The notes under the pieces: generated by a model
Told to the model about the DNA's origin: nothing
Seen by the model: the letters and a program-made list of their open reading frames with translations, nothing else
The model's database searches: none
Position numbers and translations under genes: made by a program
Source: Pseudomonas abyssi
GTDB taxonomy: Bacteria; Pseudomonadota; Gammaproteobacteria; Pseudomonadales; Pseudomonadaceae
Assembly: GCF_002307495.1 (NCBI RefSeq)
Contig: NZ_NTMR01000005.1
Coordinates: 124,001 to 188,000, forward strand
Direction: 5' to 3'
DNA: 64,000 bases
In this document: in pieces, positions 52,954 through 62,311 of the stretch
Position numbering within the stretch: the stretch's first letter is position 1
Layout: every line of letters begins with the position of its first letter

Positions 52954-53843
52954 ATGTTGGCCATCAGCTCGCGCAGTGCTTCGATGTTGTCTTTCGGGTG
53001 GACGGCGCCTTCGAAGCTGCACAGCTGCTCGAAGTTGGCGGCGACGTCTTCCGGGGTGAAGCCTTCGTCGGGGTTGAAGCCAATACCCAGGGAGCGCTCC
53101 CAGCGTACCTTGCCCATCCAGCCGCCGCCGACTTCGAACAGGCTGCCGGTTTCCTTGCACTCTTCGGAGCACAGGTAGGCAACCAGCGGGCTGACCAGTT
53201 CAGGCTTCAGCTTTTCGAATGCGCCTTCCGGGAACAGACCTTCGGTCATGCGAGTGCCGCCAGTCGGGGCAATGGCGTTGACGAAGATGTTGTTCTTGCG
53301 GCCTTCGATAGCCAGGGTACGGGTGAAGCCGTACAGGCCCAGCTTGGCCATGCCGTAGTTGGCCTGACCGAAGTTGCCGTAGATGCCGGAGGTGGACGAG
53401 GTGAAGATAATGCGACCGAAGTTGTTGTTCTTCATGTGGTCCCAGGCGGCCTTGGTAGTCTTGTAGGCGCCTTCGACGTGGACTTTGTAGATCAGGTCCC
53501 AGTCGGCATCGGTCATCTTGGCGAAGCTCTTGTCGCGCAGGATGCCGGCGTTGTTGACGACGATGTCGATGCGACCGAAGTTGTCCATCGCGCACTCGAC
53601 GATGCGATCACCGTTGATGACGTTGTCCGGGTTGGCGATGGCGGTACCGCCAGCGGCTTTGATTTCTTCGACAACCTTGAGCGCGGCTTCGCTGTTGGCG
53701 CCTTCGCCGTTGGTGCTGCCACCGAGGTCGTTGACGACGACTTTGGCGCCGTGTTTCGCGAACAGCAGGGCGTGGGCGCGGCCAATACCGCCGCCAGCAC
53801 CGGTTACGATGACGACTTTGTCGTCAAAACGGATATCGCTCAT
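52938..53843 (-). CDS. SDR-family 3-hydroxyacyl-CoA dehydrogenase-like oxidoreductase
   Basis: A 301-residue SDR of the peroxisomal multifunctional-enzyme (MFE-2) type. VVIVTGAGGGIGRAHALLFA is the nucleotide motif. NDLGGSTNGEGANSEAALKV and NNAGILRDKSFAKMTDADWD follow. Catalytic residues are Ser in FTSSTSGIYGNFG and Y-x3-K in YGMAKLGLYGFT. It probably oxidises 3-hydroxyacyl-CoA in beta-oxidation, although its substrate is not proven. The start is ATG 53843 (MSDIRFDDK). Confidence 0.9.
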   Translation of the reverse strand: MSDIRFDDKVVIVTGAGGGIGRAHALLFAKHGAKVVVNDLGGSTNGEGANSEAALKVVEEIKAAGGTAIANPDNVINGDRIVECAMDNFGRIDIVVNNAGILRDKSFAKMTDADWDLIYKVHVEGAYKTTKAAWDHMKNNNFGRIIFTSSTSGIYGNFGQANYGMAKLGLYGFTRTLAIEGRKNNIFVNAIAPTGGTRMTEGLFPEGAFEKLKPELVSPLVAYLCSEECKETGSLFEVGGGWMGKVRWERSLGIGFNPDEGFTPEDVAANFEQLCSFEGAVHPKDNIEALRELMANIQKFA

Positions 53844-53984
53844 GGGTTGTCCCCTTGGTTTGTGCGGGTTGAAAAAGGCAGCCAGTGTCGAACAGTTGTT
53901 TGAACATGGCAAGGGGTGGGGCAGTGGTGAATAGTGGCTTATAAATGGGGCTGGCGGCGGTGTTGGGTGTATTGCAGGGGCAGC

Positions 53985-54153
53985 GGCCACGACATGTCGT
54001 GGCCCTACGGTGGAAGGTGGTGATGTTTGTCGTGGGCGCGGGCCAAGTGACGTATCACCGTATACGGTATGCCAGGAACCTATTTAGAGGGCTGCGTTAG
54101 CTGGTTGGGTGGGCCACCTGCCCCCGCCTGCGCAGGACCACGGCATGCCGTGG
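53985..54153. repeat. Pair of related perfect palindromes downstream of urtE
   Basis: GGCCACGACATGTCGTGGCC (53985-54004) and CCACGGCATGCCGTGG (54138-54153) share the core CCACGRCATGYCGTGG. They lie 134 bp apart in the otherwise gene-free 333-bp gap between the SDR start and urtE. They look like REP-type palindromes and could terminate or stabilise the urt transcript. Confidence 0.6.
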
Positions 54154-54176
54154 CCGGATTGCGCACGGTGGTGGAG

Positions 54177-54874
54177 TCAGACGGTCAGATAGCGCTGGAT
54201 CAGATCGTCGTTCAGCTCAGTCATCGGGCCGTTGGCGACCATGCGCCCGCGTTCCATGATGAAGAAGCTTTCTGCCGCCCGGCGGGCGAACGGCAGCTTC
54301 TGCTCGACCAGCAGCACGGTCAGCCCCAGCTCGGTGTTGAGTTTGCGGATCACGTCGCTGATGTCGCGCACGATGTTGGGCTGAATGCCCTCGGTCGGCT
54401 CATCGAGAATCAGCAGCTTGGGGTCGAGCACCAGCGCCCGGCCAATCGCCAGTTGCTGTTGCTGACCACCGGACAGGTCGCCGCCACGGCGGTGTTTCAT
54501 TTCCTTGAGCACCGGGAACAGCTCGTAGATGTGCGCGGGAATCTGCCGGGCGCGGTCGGGGCGGGCACCGAGGGAGATTTTCAGGTTCTCTTCCACCGTC
54601 AGCAGCGGAAAGATTTCCCGCCCCTGCGGCACATAGCCGATCCCGGAGCGGGCGCGGTTTTCAGTCGAGAGCTTGGTGATGTCGCGGCCCATCAGGCTGA
54701 TCTGCCCGCTTTTCACCGGCAGCAGGCCGGTGATGCATTTGAGCAGGGTGGTCTTGCCCACGCCGTTGCGGCCGAGCAGGCAGCTGCAGCTGCCTTCTTT
54801 CAGCTCGAGGTCGAGATCCCAGAGGATGTGGCTCTGGTTGTAGAACTGGTTGATGCCTTGAATGCTGAGCATGG

Positions 54875-54878
<4 letters not shown>
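54177..54878 (-). CDS. urtE: Urea ABC transporter ATP-binding protein UrtE
   Basis: A 233-residue ATPase of the branched-chain type: Walker A LLGRNGVGKTTLLKC, signature DLSGGQQQQLAIGRAL, Walker B KLLILDEPTEGIQPNI, H-loop LVEQK. The PTEGIQPNIV motif is specific for UrtE. Its ATG overlaps the urtD stop (ATGA). Confidence 0.94.
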
Positions 54879-55707
<829 letters not shown>

Positions 55708-55711
<4 letters not shown>

Positions 55712-56805
55712 TGTTTGTCTCCCTTGCGGCTGAAGCGGTCGAACAGACCCACGATGCCCTTGGGCAGCAGCAGGGTTACCAGTACGAACAGACCGCCGAG
55801 GATGAACAGCCAGGTTTCCGGTGAGAAGGTGGTGAAGAAGGTCTTGGCGTAGTTAACGCTGAACGCGCCGACAATGGCGCCGAACAGGGTGCCACGGCCG
55901 CCGGTTGCGACCCAGACCACCATTTCAATGGAGTTGAGCGGGGAGAACTCGCCCGGGTTGATGATGCCGACCTGCGGCACGTACAGCGCGCCGGCCACTG
56001 CCGCCAGCATGGCCGAAAACACGAACAGCCAGAGCTTGTAGCTTTCGACCTGATAACCGCTGAAGCGGGTGCGGCTTTCGGCATCACGGATGGCGATGAT
56101 CACCCGGCCCATGCGCGAGGTAACGATGTAGCGGCAGGCCATGTAACCGATGATCAAGGCGAAGGCCGAGGCCACGAACAGCCCGACCCGGGTAGTCTTG
56201 GCCGCCAGATCAAAGCCGAGGATTTCCTTGAAGTCGTTCAGGCCGTTGTTGCCGCCAAAGCCCATCTCGTTGCGGAAGAAGGCGAGCATCAGGGCGTAGG
56301 TCAGCGCCTGGGTGATGATGGCAAAGTACACGCCGGTCACCCGCGAACGGAACGCCAGCCAGCCGAACACCAGAGCCAGCAGGCCCGGTACCAGCAGCAC
56401 CATCAGCATGGCGAACCAGAACATGTCGAAGCCCTGCCAGTACCAGGGCAGCTTGTCCCAGTTGAGCACCACCATGAAGTCCATCAACTCCGGGTGGCCG
56501 TAGACACCGCGATCGCCAATCTGGCGCATCAGGTACATGCCCATGGCGTAACCGCCCAGGCTGAAGAAGGCGCCGTGGCCAAGCGACAGGATGCCGGCGT
56601 AGCCCCAGATCAGGTCGACAGACAGGGCCAGCAGGGCAAAGCAGAGAAACTTGCCGAGCAGCGCCACGGTGTAGTTGGAAACGTACAGCGGTGAGTCAGA
56701 CGGCACCGCCAGATTGAGAATCGGCACGATGATGGCGGTGAGCAGCACCAGGCCCAGCACCAGCATTCCGCCTCGATCACTGAGTAACAGTCGTTGGGTA
56801 AGCAT
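55708..56805 (-). CDS. urtC: Urea ABC transporter permease UrtC
   Basis: A 365-residue LivM-type permease. Helices include LVLGLVLLTAIIVPILNLAV, LLGKFLCFALLALSVDLIWG, YAGILSLGHGAFFSLGGYAM and MVVWVATGGRGTLFGAIVGA. The start chosen is ATG 56805 (MLTQRLLLSDRGG), with GAGGG six bases upstream; a TTG five codons earlier is less likely. The operon order is urtA-B-C-D-E. Confidence 0.93.
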
Positions 56806-56851
56806 ACTTCCCTCGTTCAATTCGGTTGTAAAAAGGAAACGGCGGCGGCGA

Positions 56852-58507
56852 TCAGTCAGCCGCGGCGCGACCTTTCTGCGGGAAGAGTCCCTTGGGTTTC
56901 TTCTGGATAAACAGGATCAGCATGATCAGCACCAGTACCTTGGCGAGCATCGCGCCGGCCCAGGGCTCGAGGAAGTTGTTGATCAGACCCAGGCTCATGG
57001 CGCTGACCAGCGTGCCCCAGAGGTTACCCACGCCGCCGAATACCACCACCATGAACGAATCAATGATGTAGGCCTGGCCGAGGTTGGGGCCGACGTTGGT
57101 GATCTGTGACAGCGCAACGCCTGCAACCCCGGCGATACCGGAACCCAGACCAAAGGTGAGTGCGTCGATCCAGTTGGAGCGCACGCCCACGGCGCGGGCC
57201 ATGGCGCGGTTCTGCGAAACGGCGCGGACCTTGAGGCCGAGGCTGGTGCGTTTCATAACCAGCATCAGCGCAAAGAACACCGCCAGCCCGAACAGCAGGA
57301 TGTACAGGCGGGTGTAGGTGATCGACAGCACCGGGTTGATGCTCAGGGTGCCGCTGATCCACTCCGGTGAGCTGACCGAACGGTTGAGCGGGCTGAACAG
57401 GGTGCGGACGGCCTGCTGCAGCACCAGACTCAGGCCGAAGGTGGCCAGCAGGGTTTCCAGCGGACGGCCATAAAGGAAGCGAATCACGCCGCGCTCGATA
57501 GCAATGCCCACCAGCGCGGTGATCAGAAATGCGGCCGGAATGGCGATCAAAAGGCTCCACTCGATCAGATCCGGGAACAGCACCTGAATACCCCAGGTGG
57601 TGTAGGCGCCGATCATGATCAGCTCGCCGTGGGCCATGTTGATTACGCCCATCACGCCAAAGGTGATGGCCAGACCAATGGCGGCCAGCAGCAGGATGGA
57701 GCCCAGGCTGAGGCCGAAGAACACGTTTTCGATAAAGCGGTAGAAACTGATGCGGCCCTGAATGGACTCGATCGCCTTGGCGCCTGCGGCGCGCAGTGTT
57801 GCGTCTTCATCGTTCTCGGCGACGCTGCGCAGGGCGTTGCGGGCTTCCTGTTCCAGCGAGCCGCTGAGGGTGTCGATGGCGGCCATGCGTTGATCACGGT
57901 CACCGGTTTGCAGGTCAAACAGGGCCAGCGCCGCGTCGATTGCGTCGTTCACGCGGCCGGACTCCTCGCTTGGCTGGTGCTGGCGCAGCAGGGCGGCGGT
58001 CTCGCCATCCACGCCGTCACGGATAAAACGCTGAACGGCGGCGTAGCGCTTGTCGCTATCGGGGTGGCTGAGGTTGAGCTGCGCGACCATGCCGCGTAGC
58101 TGCGTACGCAGGCTGTTGTTGACCGGGATGCGGCGCAGGCCGCTGGTGCCGGTGAGGTCACTGCCGTTCAGAGCATCGGTCAGGGTGTCGCCGTTGCGGA
58201 TGGCAACGACCGGGGGCTTGTCCTTGTTGGCCAGCAGATCGCCGACGATCAGGGCGGCAAGAATGTCAGCCAGGCGTTCGTCCTGCTGGCTGGCGAGTTG
58301 TTCAACGGTGGTGGCGCGTTGGCGAAGGTTGCCGCTGGGCAACTGGCGTACCAACTCGTCAAAGGTTGGCTGTGCGGGCGTGGCCTCAGGGGCTTCCTGG
58401 GCGCTGGTGTGCAGGGGCAGGCTGCACAGACACAGCAGCAGCAAACGGGTAAGCCATTGCTGTACGGCATGCCGGGGTGTCAGACGGCAGATCGGGATCA
58501 TGGTCAT
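56852..58507 (-). CDS. urtB: Urea ABC transporter permease UrtB
   Basis: A 551-residue LivH-type permease with a signal-like N-terminus and a long non-membrane region (about residues 35-260) typical of UrtB. The transport part holds IENVFFGLSLGSILLLAAIG, GVMGVINMAHGELIMIGAYT, LETLLATFGLSLVLQQAVRT and VFGGVGNLWGTLVSAMSLGL. The long N-terminal domain (LPSGNLRQRATTVEQLASQQ) has HEAT-like helical repeats. It follows urtA by 93 nt. Confidence 0.94.
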   Translation of the reverse strand: MTMIPICRLTPRHAVQQWLTRLLLLCLCSLPLHTSAQEAPEATPAQPTFDELVRQLPSGNLRQRATTVEQLASQQDERLADILAALIVGDLLANKDKPPVVAIRNGDTLTDALNGSDLTGTSGLRRIPVNNSLRTQLRGMVAQLNLSHPDSDKRYAAVQRFIRDGVDGETAALLRQHQPSEESGRVNDAIDAALALFDLQTGDRDQRMAAIDTLSGSLEQEARNALRSVAENDEDATLRAAGAKAIESIQGRISFYRFIENVFFGLSLGSILLLAAIGLAITFGVMGVINMAHGELIMIGAYTTWGIQVLFPDLIEWSLLIAIPAAFLITALVGIAIERGVIRFLYGRPLETLLATFGLSLVLQQAVRTLFSPLNRSVSSPEWISGTLSINPVLSITYTRLYILLFGLAVFFALMLVMKRTSLGLKVRAVSQNRAMARAVGVRSNWIDALTFGLGSGIAGVAGVALSQITNVGPNLGQAYIIDSFMVVVFGGVGNLWGTLVSAMSLGLINNFLEPWAGAMLAKVLVLIMLILFIQKKPKGLFPQKGRAAAD

Positions 58508-58600
58508 GTCCTGATTGGATATCGGGTGGAACAGCTCAACGGGGCGTCGTTGCGCCCCGTCGGCAGAGGCGGGCCGTTAGCTGCCCGCCAGGTGGACTGC

Positions 58601-59899
58601 TTATTCGGCGGTGGTGCCGACGCAGCTCTTGGTCTGGGTGTTGTAGTTGCCGCAGCTGATCGGCGCGGTCCAGTCGGAGATCAGGTCCTTGCTGCCTTCC
58701 AGGTAATCGGACCAGGCATCGCCGGGTACCAGCTCTTCGGTGCTGGACACGGTCAGGAACTGGCCGTCGTCCTGGATTTCACCGATCAGAACCGGCTTGG
58801 TGATGTGGTGGTTGGGCAGCATGGTGCTGGTACCGCCGGTCAGGTTGGGGACTTCCACGCCAACCATGGCGTCGATGACCTTGTCGGTATCGGTGGTGCC
58901 GGCGGCTTCAACCGCTTTGACCCACATGTTGAAGCCGATGTAGTGGGCTTCCATCGGGTCATTGGTGACGCGCTTGGTGTCGCCGATGTAGTCGTGCCAG
59001 GCCTTGATGAAGGCTTCGTTTTCCGGCGTCTCTTCGCTCATGAAGTAGTTCCAGGCAGCCATGTGGCCGACCAGCGGAGCGGTGTCGATACCGGACAGCT
59101 CTTCCTCACCCACGGAGAAGGCAACAACCGGGATGTCCTCGGCGGATACGCCCTGGTTACCCAGCTCGCGGTAGAAAGGCACGTTGGCGTCACCGTTGAT
59201 GGTGGACACCACCGCGGTCTTCTTGCCGGCGCTGCCGAAGCGTTTGATCTCGGCAACGATGTTCTGCCAGTCAGCGTGACCGAACGGGGTGTAGTTGATC
59301 ATGATGTCTTCTTCAGCTACGCCGTTGGCCTTCAGATAGGCTTCCAGAATGCGGTTGGTGGTGCGCGGATAGACGTAGTCGGTACCGGCCAGCACCCAGC
59401 GCTCGATACCCAGTTCGTCTTTCAGGTAGTCAACCGCCGGAATGGCTTGCTGGTTCGGCGCAGCGCCGGTGTAGAACACGTTGCGCGAAGACTCTTCACC
59501 TTCGTACTGCACCGGGTAGAACAGGATGCCGTTCAGCTCTTCAACGACGGGCAGAACCGATTTGCGCGAGACGGAGGTCCAGCAACCGAAGATGGCATCG
59601 ACGCCGTGTTGCTCCAGCAGCTCGCGGGTGCGCTCGGCGAACAGCGGCCAGTTGGAGGCCGGGTCTACAACGACTGGCTCAAGCTGCTTGCCAAGCAGGC
59701 CGCCCTTTTTGTTCTGCTCTTCGATCAGCATCAGCATGGTGTCTTTGAGCGTGGTTTCCGAGATAGCCATGGTGCCGGACAGCGAATGCAGTACGCCGAC
59801 CTTGATGGTGTCCTCGGCCTGGGCGCTCATTGCCCCGAGGGCCATGCCACAGGCAACGCCCAGCGCGCCGACCTGTTTGACGATCTTCTTCAGAGTCAT
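58601..59899 (-). CDS. urtA: Urea ABC transporter substrate-binding protein UrtA
   Basis: A 432-residue periplasmic protein. The signal peptide is MTLKKIVKQVGALGVACGMA to SAQA. The mature start EDTIKVGVLHSLSGTMAISE and the core GCWTSVSRKSVLPVVEELNG, LFYPVQYEGEESSRNVFYTG and TPFGHADWQNIVAEIKRFG are UrtA hallmarks. AAGGAAAGGA precedes the ATG at 59899. A sigma-54 promoter and NtrC sites lie upstream, so low nitrogen should induce it. Confidence 0.95.
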   Translation of the reverse strand: MTLKKIVKQVGALGVACGMALGAMSAQAEDTIKVGVLHSLSGTMAISETTLKDTMLMLIEEQNKKGGLLGKQLEPVVVDPASNWPLFAERTRELLEQHGVDAIFGCWTSVSRKSVLPVVEELNGILFYPVQYEGEESSRNVFYTGAAPNQQAIPAVDYLKDELGIERWVLAGTDYVYPRTTNRILEAYLKANGVAEEDIMINYTPFGHADWQNIVAEIKRFGSAGKKTAVVSTINGDANVPFYRELGNQGVSAEDIPVVAFSVGEEELSGIDTAPLVGHMAAWNYFMSEETPENEAFIKAWHDYIGDTKRVTNDPMEAHYIGFNMWVKAVEAAGTTDTDKVIDAMVGVEVPNLTGGTSTMLPNHHITKPVLIGEIQDDGQFLTVSSTEELVPGDAWSDYLEGSKDLISDWTAPISCGNYNTQTKSCVGTTAE

Positions 59900-59963
59900 G
59901 TTCCTTTCCTTCTCTGTTGTTGTCTGGAGTGTCGGCAGGTGTTTCGCCGCCTGCAGACCCAAG

Positions 59964-59980
59964 AGCAGGGAACGTGCCAA
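59964..59980 (-). promoter_or_regulatory. Sigma-54 promoter of the urt operon
   Basis: On the minus strand TTGGCACGTTCCCTGCT has GG (59978-59977) and GC (59966-59965) 10 nt apart; TTGGCACG is consensus and the -12 element is CTGCT. Transcription would start near 59953, about 54 nt before urtA. Confidence 0.75.
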
Positions 59981-60080
59981 TGTTTGACAATGACTGACAA
60001 TGTCAGCTGCAGAGCGCGTTTCAGCGGGGTTGGCAGTGGTTGTGGCGAGAGCCGGAGGAGGGGCTTCCCTGAAATGGTGC

Positions 60081-60113
60081 GCACTTTTTTGGTGCTATGC
60101 CCTGACGTGGTGC
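60081..60113. promoter_or_regulatory. Tandem NtrC-type sites upstream of urtA
   Basis: GCAC-N7-GTGC (60081-60095) is a perfect core match. GCCC-N7-GTGC (60099-60113) has one mismatch. Their centres are 18 bp apart and the first is about 105 bp upstream of the sigma-54 -24 box, a typical enhancer arrangement. Confidence 0.65.
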
Positions 60114-60184
60114 GAGGTCGTCAGCTGGGCGTTTGATTGTCATTTGGATATGATGCGCATTCTTGTTTGCAAGGAGGGAGCAGC

Positions 60185-60877
60185 ATGCCGGCGCCGTTGG
60201 GACACATTCTGATTGTTGAAGACGACCGGCAGCTGAGTGGGCAGCTGGGGCAACTGCTGGAACACACCGGCTACGCCGTGCAGTGTTGCGATGACGGCAG
60301 CGCCGGCCTGGAGCTGGCGCTGCGCGAGCAGCACGATCTGTTGTTGCTGGACGTCAAACTGCCGGGCCTGAACGGCTTCAGCCTGCTCAAACGGCTGCGT
60401 CAGCACAGTCGCATGCCGGTCATCATGGTCACCGCCTCCAACGCCGAAGAAGAGCGCATTCGCGGCCTGCGACACGGCGCTGACGATTATCTGGCCAAGC
60501 CTTACAGTCTGGAAGAGCTGCAGTTGCGCATTGATGCGGTGCTGCGTCGTGTGCGCCCGCTTGGTGCGCGGCAGGCCGAGCCGGAGCAGCTGACGGTTGG
60601 CTCGTTGCGGCTTGATCGCGCGCAGCAATGGGCCGAGGCGGGCGATATGCGCCTTGATCTCACGCCTCTGCAGTTTCGTCTGCTCTGGCAGCTGGTCGCC
60701 CAGCGCGGCGAGGTCCTCTCCAAGCCTTACCTTTACCGTGTGGTGCTGGATCGCGAGTTCAGCCGCTACGACCGCAGCCTGGACATGCACATCAGCCGTA
60801 TCCGGCGGCGTCTGATTGATGCCGGCCTGGGCGATGTGCTGCAGACCCAGCATGGCAGGGGGTACCTGTTCGCATGA
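60185..60877 (+). CDS. OmpR-family response regulator (PfeR-like)
   Basis: A 230-residue regulator: receiver with acidic pocket ILIVEDDRQL, phospho-acceptor Asp in LLLLDVKLPGLNG, Thr/Ala in VMVTASN and Lys in DDYLAKPYSLEELQL. The winged-helix domain (PEQLTVGSLRLDRAQQWAEA to DMHISRIRRRLIDAGLGDVL) is C-terminal. The start is ATG 60185, behind AAGGAGGG. The kinase ATG overlaps its stop (ATGA). The order regulator-kinase-TonB receptor resembles pfeRS-pfeA of P. aeruginosa. Confidence 0.88.
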   Translation: MPAPLGHILIVEDDRQLSGQLGQLLEHTGYAVQCCDDGSAGLELALREQHDLLLLDVKLPGLNGFSLLKRLRQHSRMPVIMVTASNAEEERIRGLRHGADDYLAKPYSLEELQLRIDAVLRRVRPLGARQAEPEQLTVGSLRLDRAQQWAEAGDMRLDLTPLQFRLLWQLVAQRGEVLSKPYLYRVVLDREFSRYDRSLDMHISRIRRRLIDAGLGDVLQTQHGRGYLFA

Positions 60878-62220
60878 ATCGGCGGTTGTGGTGGAAGCTG
60901 TGCCTGACCCTGGTGGTGGGCATGCTGGTGCTGTTCTGGTCGATCTCGCAGCTGGCGCTGCAAACGGAAGAGGCGATGAGCTTCATTGATGAGGACCACC
61001 AGCAAACCCTGCGCAGTTACGCCGCTCAGGCTGAGGCGCTGCACAACGCCGGGGACGAGCAGGCCTTGGCGCGCTGGCTGCAGACGGTGCAGCAGCAGGA
61101 GAACACCTGGGCCGGTGTGGTACGCACGCAACTGACACCGCTGGGCGGCACCGTCGTTCCTGCTGGCTATGATGACGGCATTGCGCTGGGGCGCGATCTG
61201 TCATGGAAGATTCACCTCTACTTTGCCGAAAACCCGGTGATGGATGTGCCCTTTGCCGATGGGCATACGCGCTTTCTGATCAAGTTGCCGCAGCGTATGC
61301 GCCCCGGCAATTACTGGACCCACTCGCGTGTGCTGTTGCAGGTGGTGCTGCCCTTCACCGTGCTGCTGATCATCTGTCTGCTGCTCTACCGGCACCTGAT
61401 GCATCCGCTGCGCAGGCTGGAGCTGGCGACCCGACGTTTTCGCGATGGTGACTACAGCGCCCGGGTGGGCGATCAGCTGCGCGGGCGCAAAGACGAACTG
61501 GCGGGGCTGGCCAAGGTCTTCGATGCCATGGCGGAGCGTACCGAGGAGCTGATCCTGCACCAGCGTCAGCGGCTGGCAGACATGTCCCATGAACTACGTA
61601 CGCCGCTGACCCGCATCGAGATGGCGGTCAGCCTGGCGCGGCAGCAGGGCGGTGATGCCCTGCTGCTCGAGCGCATTCACGCCGAATGCAACGGCATGCG
61701 CCAGCTGGTGGAGGATGCCCTGACCTTGAGCTGGATCGAGCAGGAAGCACCGGTCTTACGCGATGAGTCGCTGGATCTGACCGAATTGCTCGACAGTCTG
61801 ATTGACGACGCCCGCTTTGAATTTGCCGACCGCCAGCTGCAGGTGTCCCTGCCGGCGGTCGCACCGCTGGCACGCAGCAGCCATCGCGCGCTTGGGCAAG
61901 CCATTGAAAACGTGCTGCGCAACGCGCTGGACCATACGCCGGTCGACGGCGTGGTCCAGCTGACGCTGGCTGAGGCAGCAGACGAATGGCTGCTGAGCAT
62001 CAGTGATCAGGGCAAAGGGGTACCCGAGCCCCTGCTGGAGGCCATCTTTCAGCCTTTCTTCCGCGCCCCGCAAGCTGCGGCGGGAGCGGCCGAGCGCGCT
62101 GGTTTTGGCCTGGGGCTGGCGCTGGCCCGGCGACAGATCATCGCCACCGGCGGCAGTATCCGCGCCTGTCCTGCGGCGGGTGGTGGCTTGTGCATGGAAA
62201 TTCGTCTGCCGAAGGCGTAA
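60874..62220 (+). CDS. Sensor histidine kinase (PfeS-like)
   Basis: A 448-residue membrane kinase. TM1 is LCLTLVVGMLVLFWSISQLA, a periplasmic sensor region covers about residues 30-155, and TM2 is VVLPFTVLLIICLLLYRHLM. A HAMP linker (ATRRFRDGDYSARVGDQLRG) follows. The phosphorylated His is in LADMSHELRTPLTRIEM, the N-box is ENVLRNALDHTP, the G-boxes are ISDQGKGVPE and GFGLGLALARRQI. It overlaps the regulator gene by four bases and precedes a TonB-dependent receptor. Confidence 0.9.
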   Translation: MNRRLWWKLCLTLVVGMLVLFWSISQLALQTEEAMSFIDEDHQQTLRSYAAQAEALHNAGDEQALARWLQTVQQQENTWAGVVRTQLTPLGGTVVPAGYDDGIALGRDLSWKIHLYFAENPVMDVPFADGHTRFLIKLPQRMRPGNYWTHSRVLLQVVLPFTVLLIICLLLYRHLMHPLRRLELATRRFRDGDYSARVGDQLRGRKDELAGLAKVFDAMAERTEELILHQRQRLADMSHELRTPLTRIEMAVSLARQQGGDALLLERIHAECNGMRQLVEDALTLSWIEQEAPVLRDESLDLTELLDSLIDDARFEFADRQLQVSLPAVAPLARSSHRALGQAIENVLRNALDHTPVDGVVQLTLAEAADEWLLSISDQGKGVPEPLLEAIFQPFFRAPQAAAGAAERAGFGLGLALARRQIIATGGSIRACPAAGGGLCMEIRLPKA

Positions 62221-62225
62221 CAAAT

Positions 62226-62245
62226 GTAAAAGCGGTTTGCTTTAC
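62226..62245. promoter_or_regulatory. Inverted repeat in the receptor promoter region
   Basis: GTAAAAGC (62226-62233) and GCTTTAC (62239-62245) form a 7-bp arm repeat with one bulge, directly after the kinase stop. Two AGAAT units lie further downstream (near 62260 and 62277). It may bind the response regulator or Fur; neither is shown. Confidence 0.35.
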
Positions 62246-62311
62246 GTCTCTGCTAAACAAGAATGGCACCCAAATAAGAATTTATGCCAACAACTACGCA
62301 GAGGATGCAGT

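Noticed and set aside
58298-60136. 612-codon plus-strand frame across urtB, urtA and their promoter
   Set aside because: Antisense to both genes and crosses the sigma-54/NtrC region; no family motifs.
60137-60180. Fur box directly upstream of the response regulator
   Set aside because: AT-rich ATTTGGATATGATGCGCATT-like sequence is present, but the symmetry is too poor to call.
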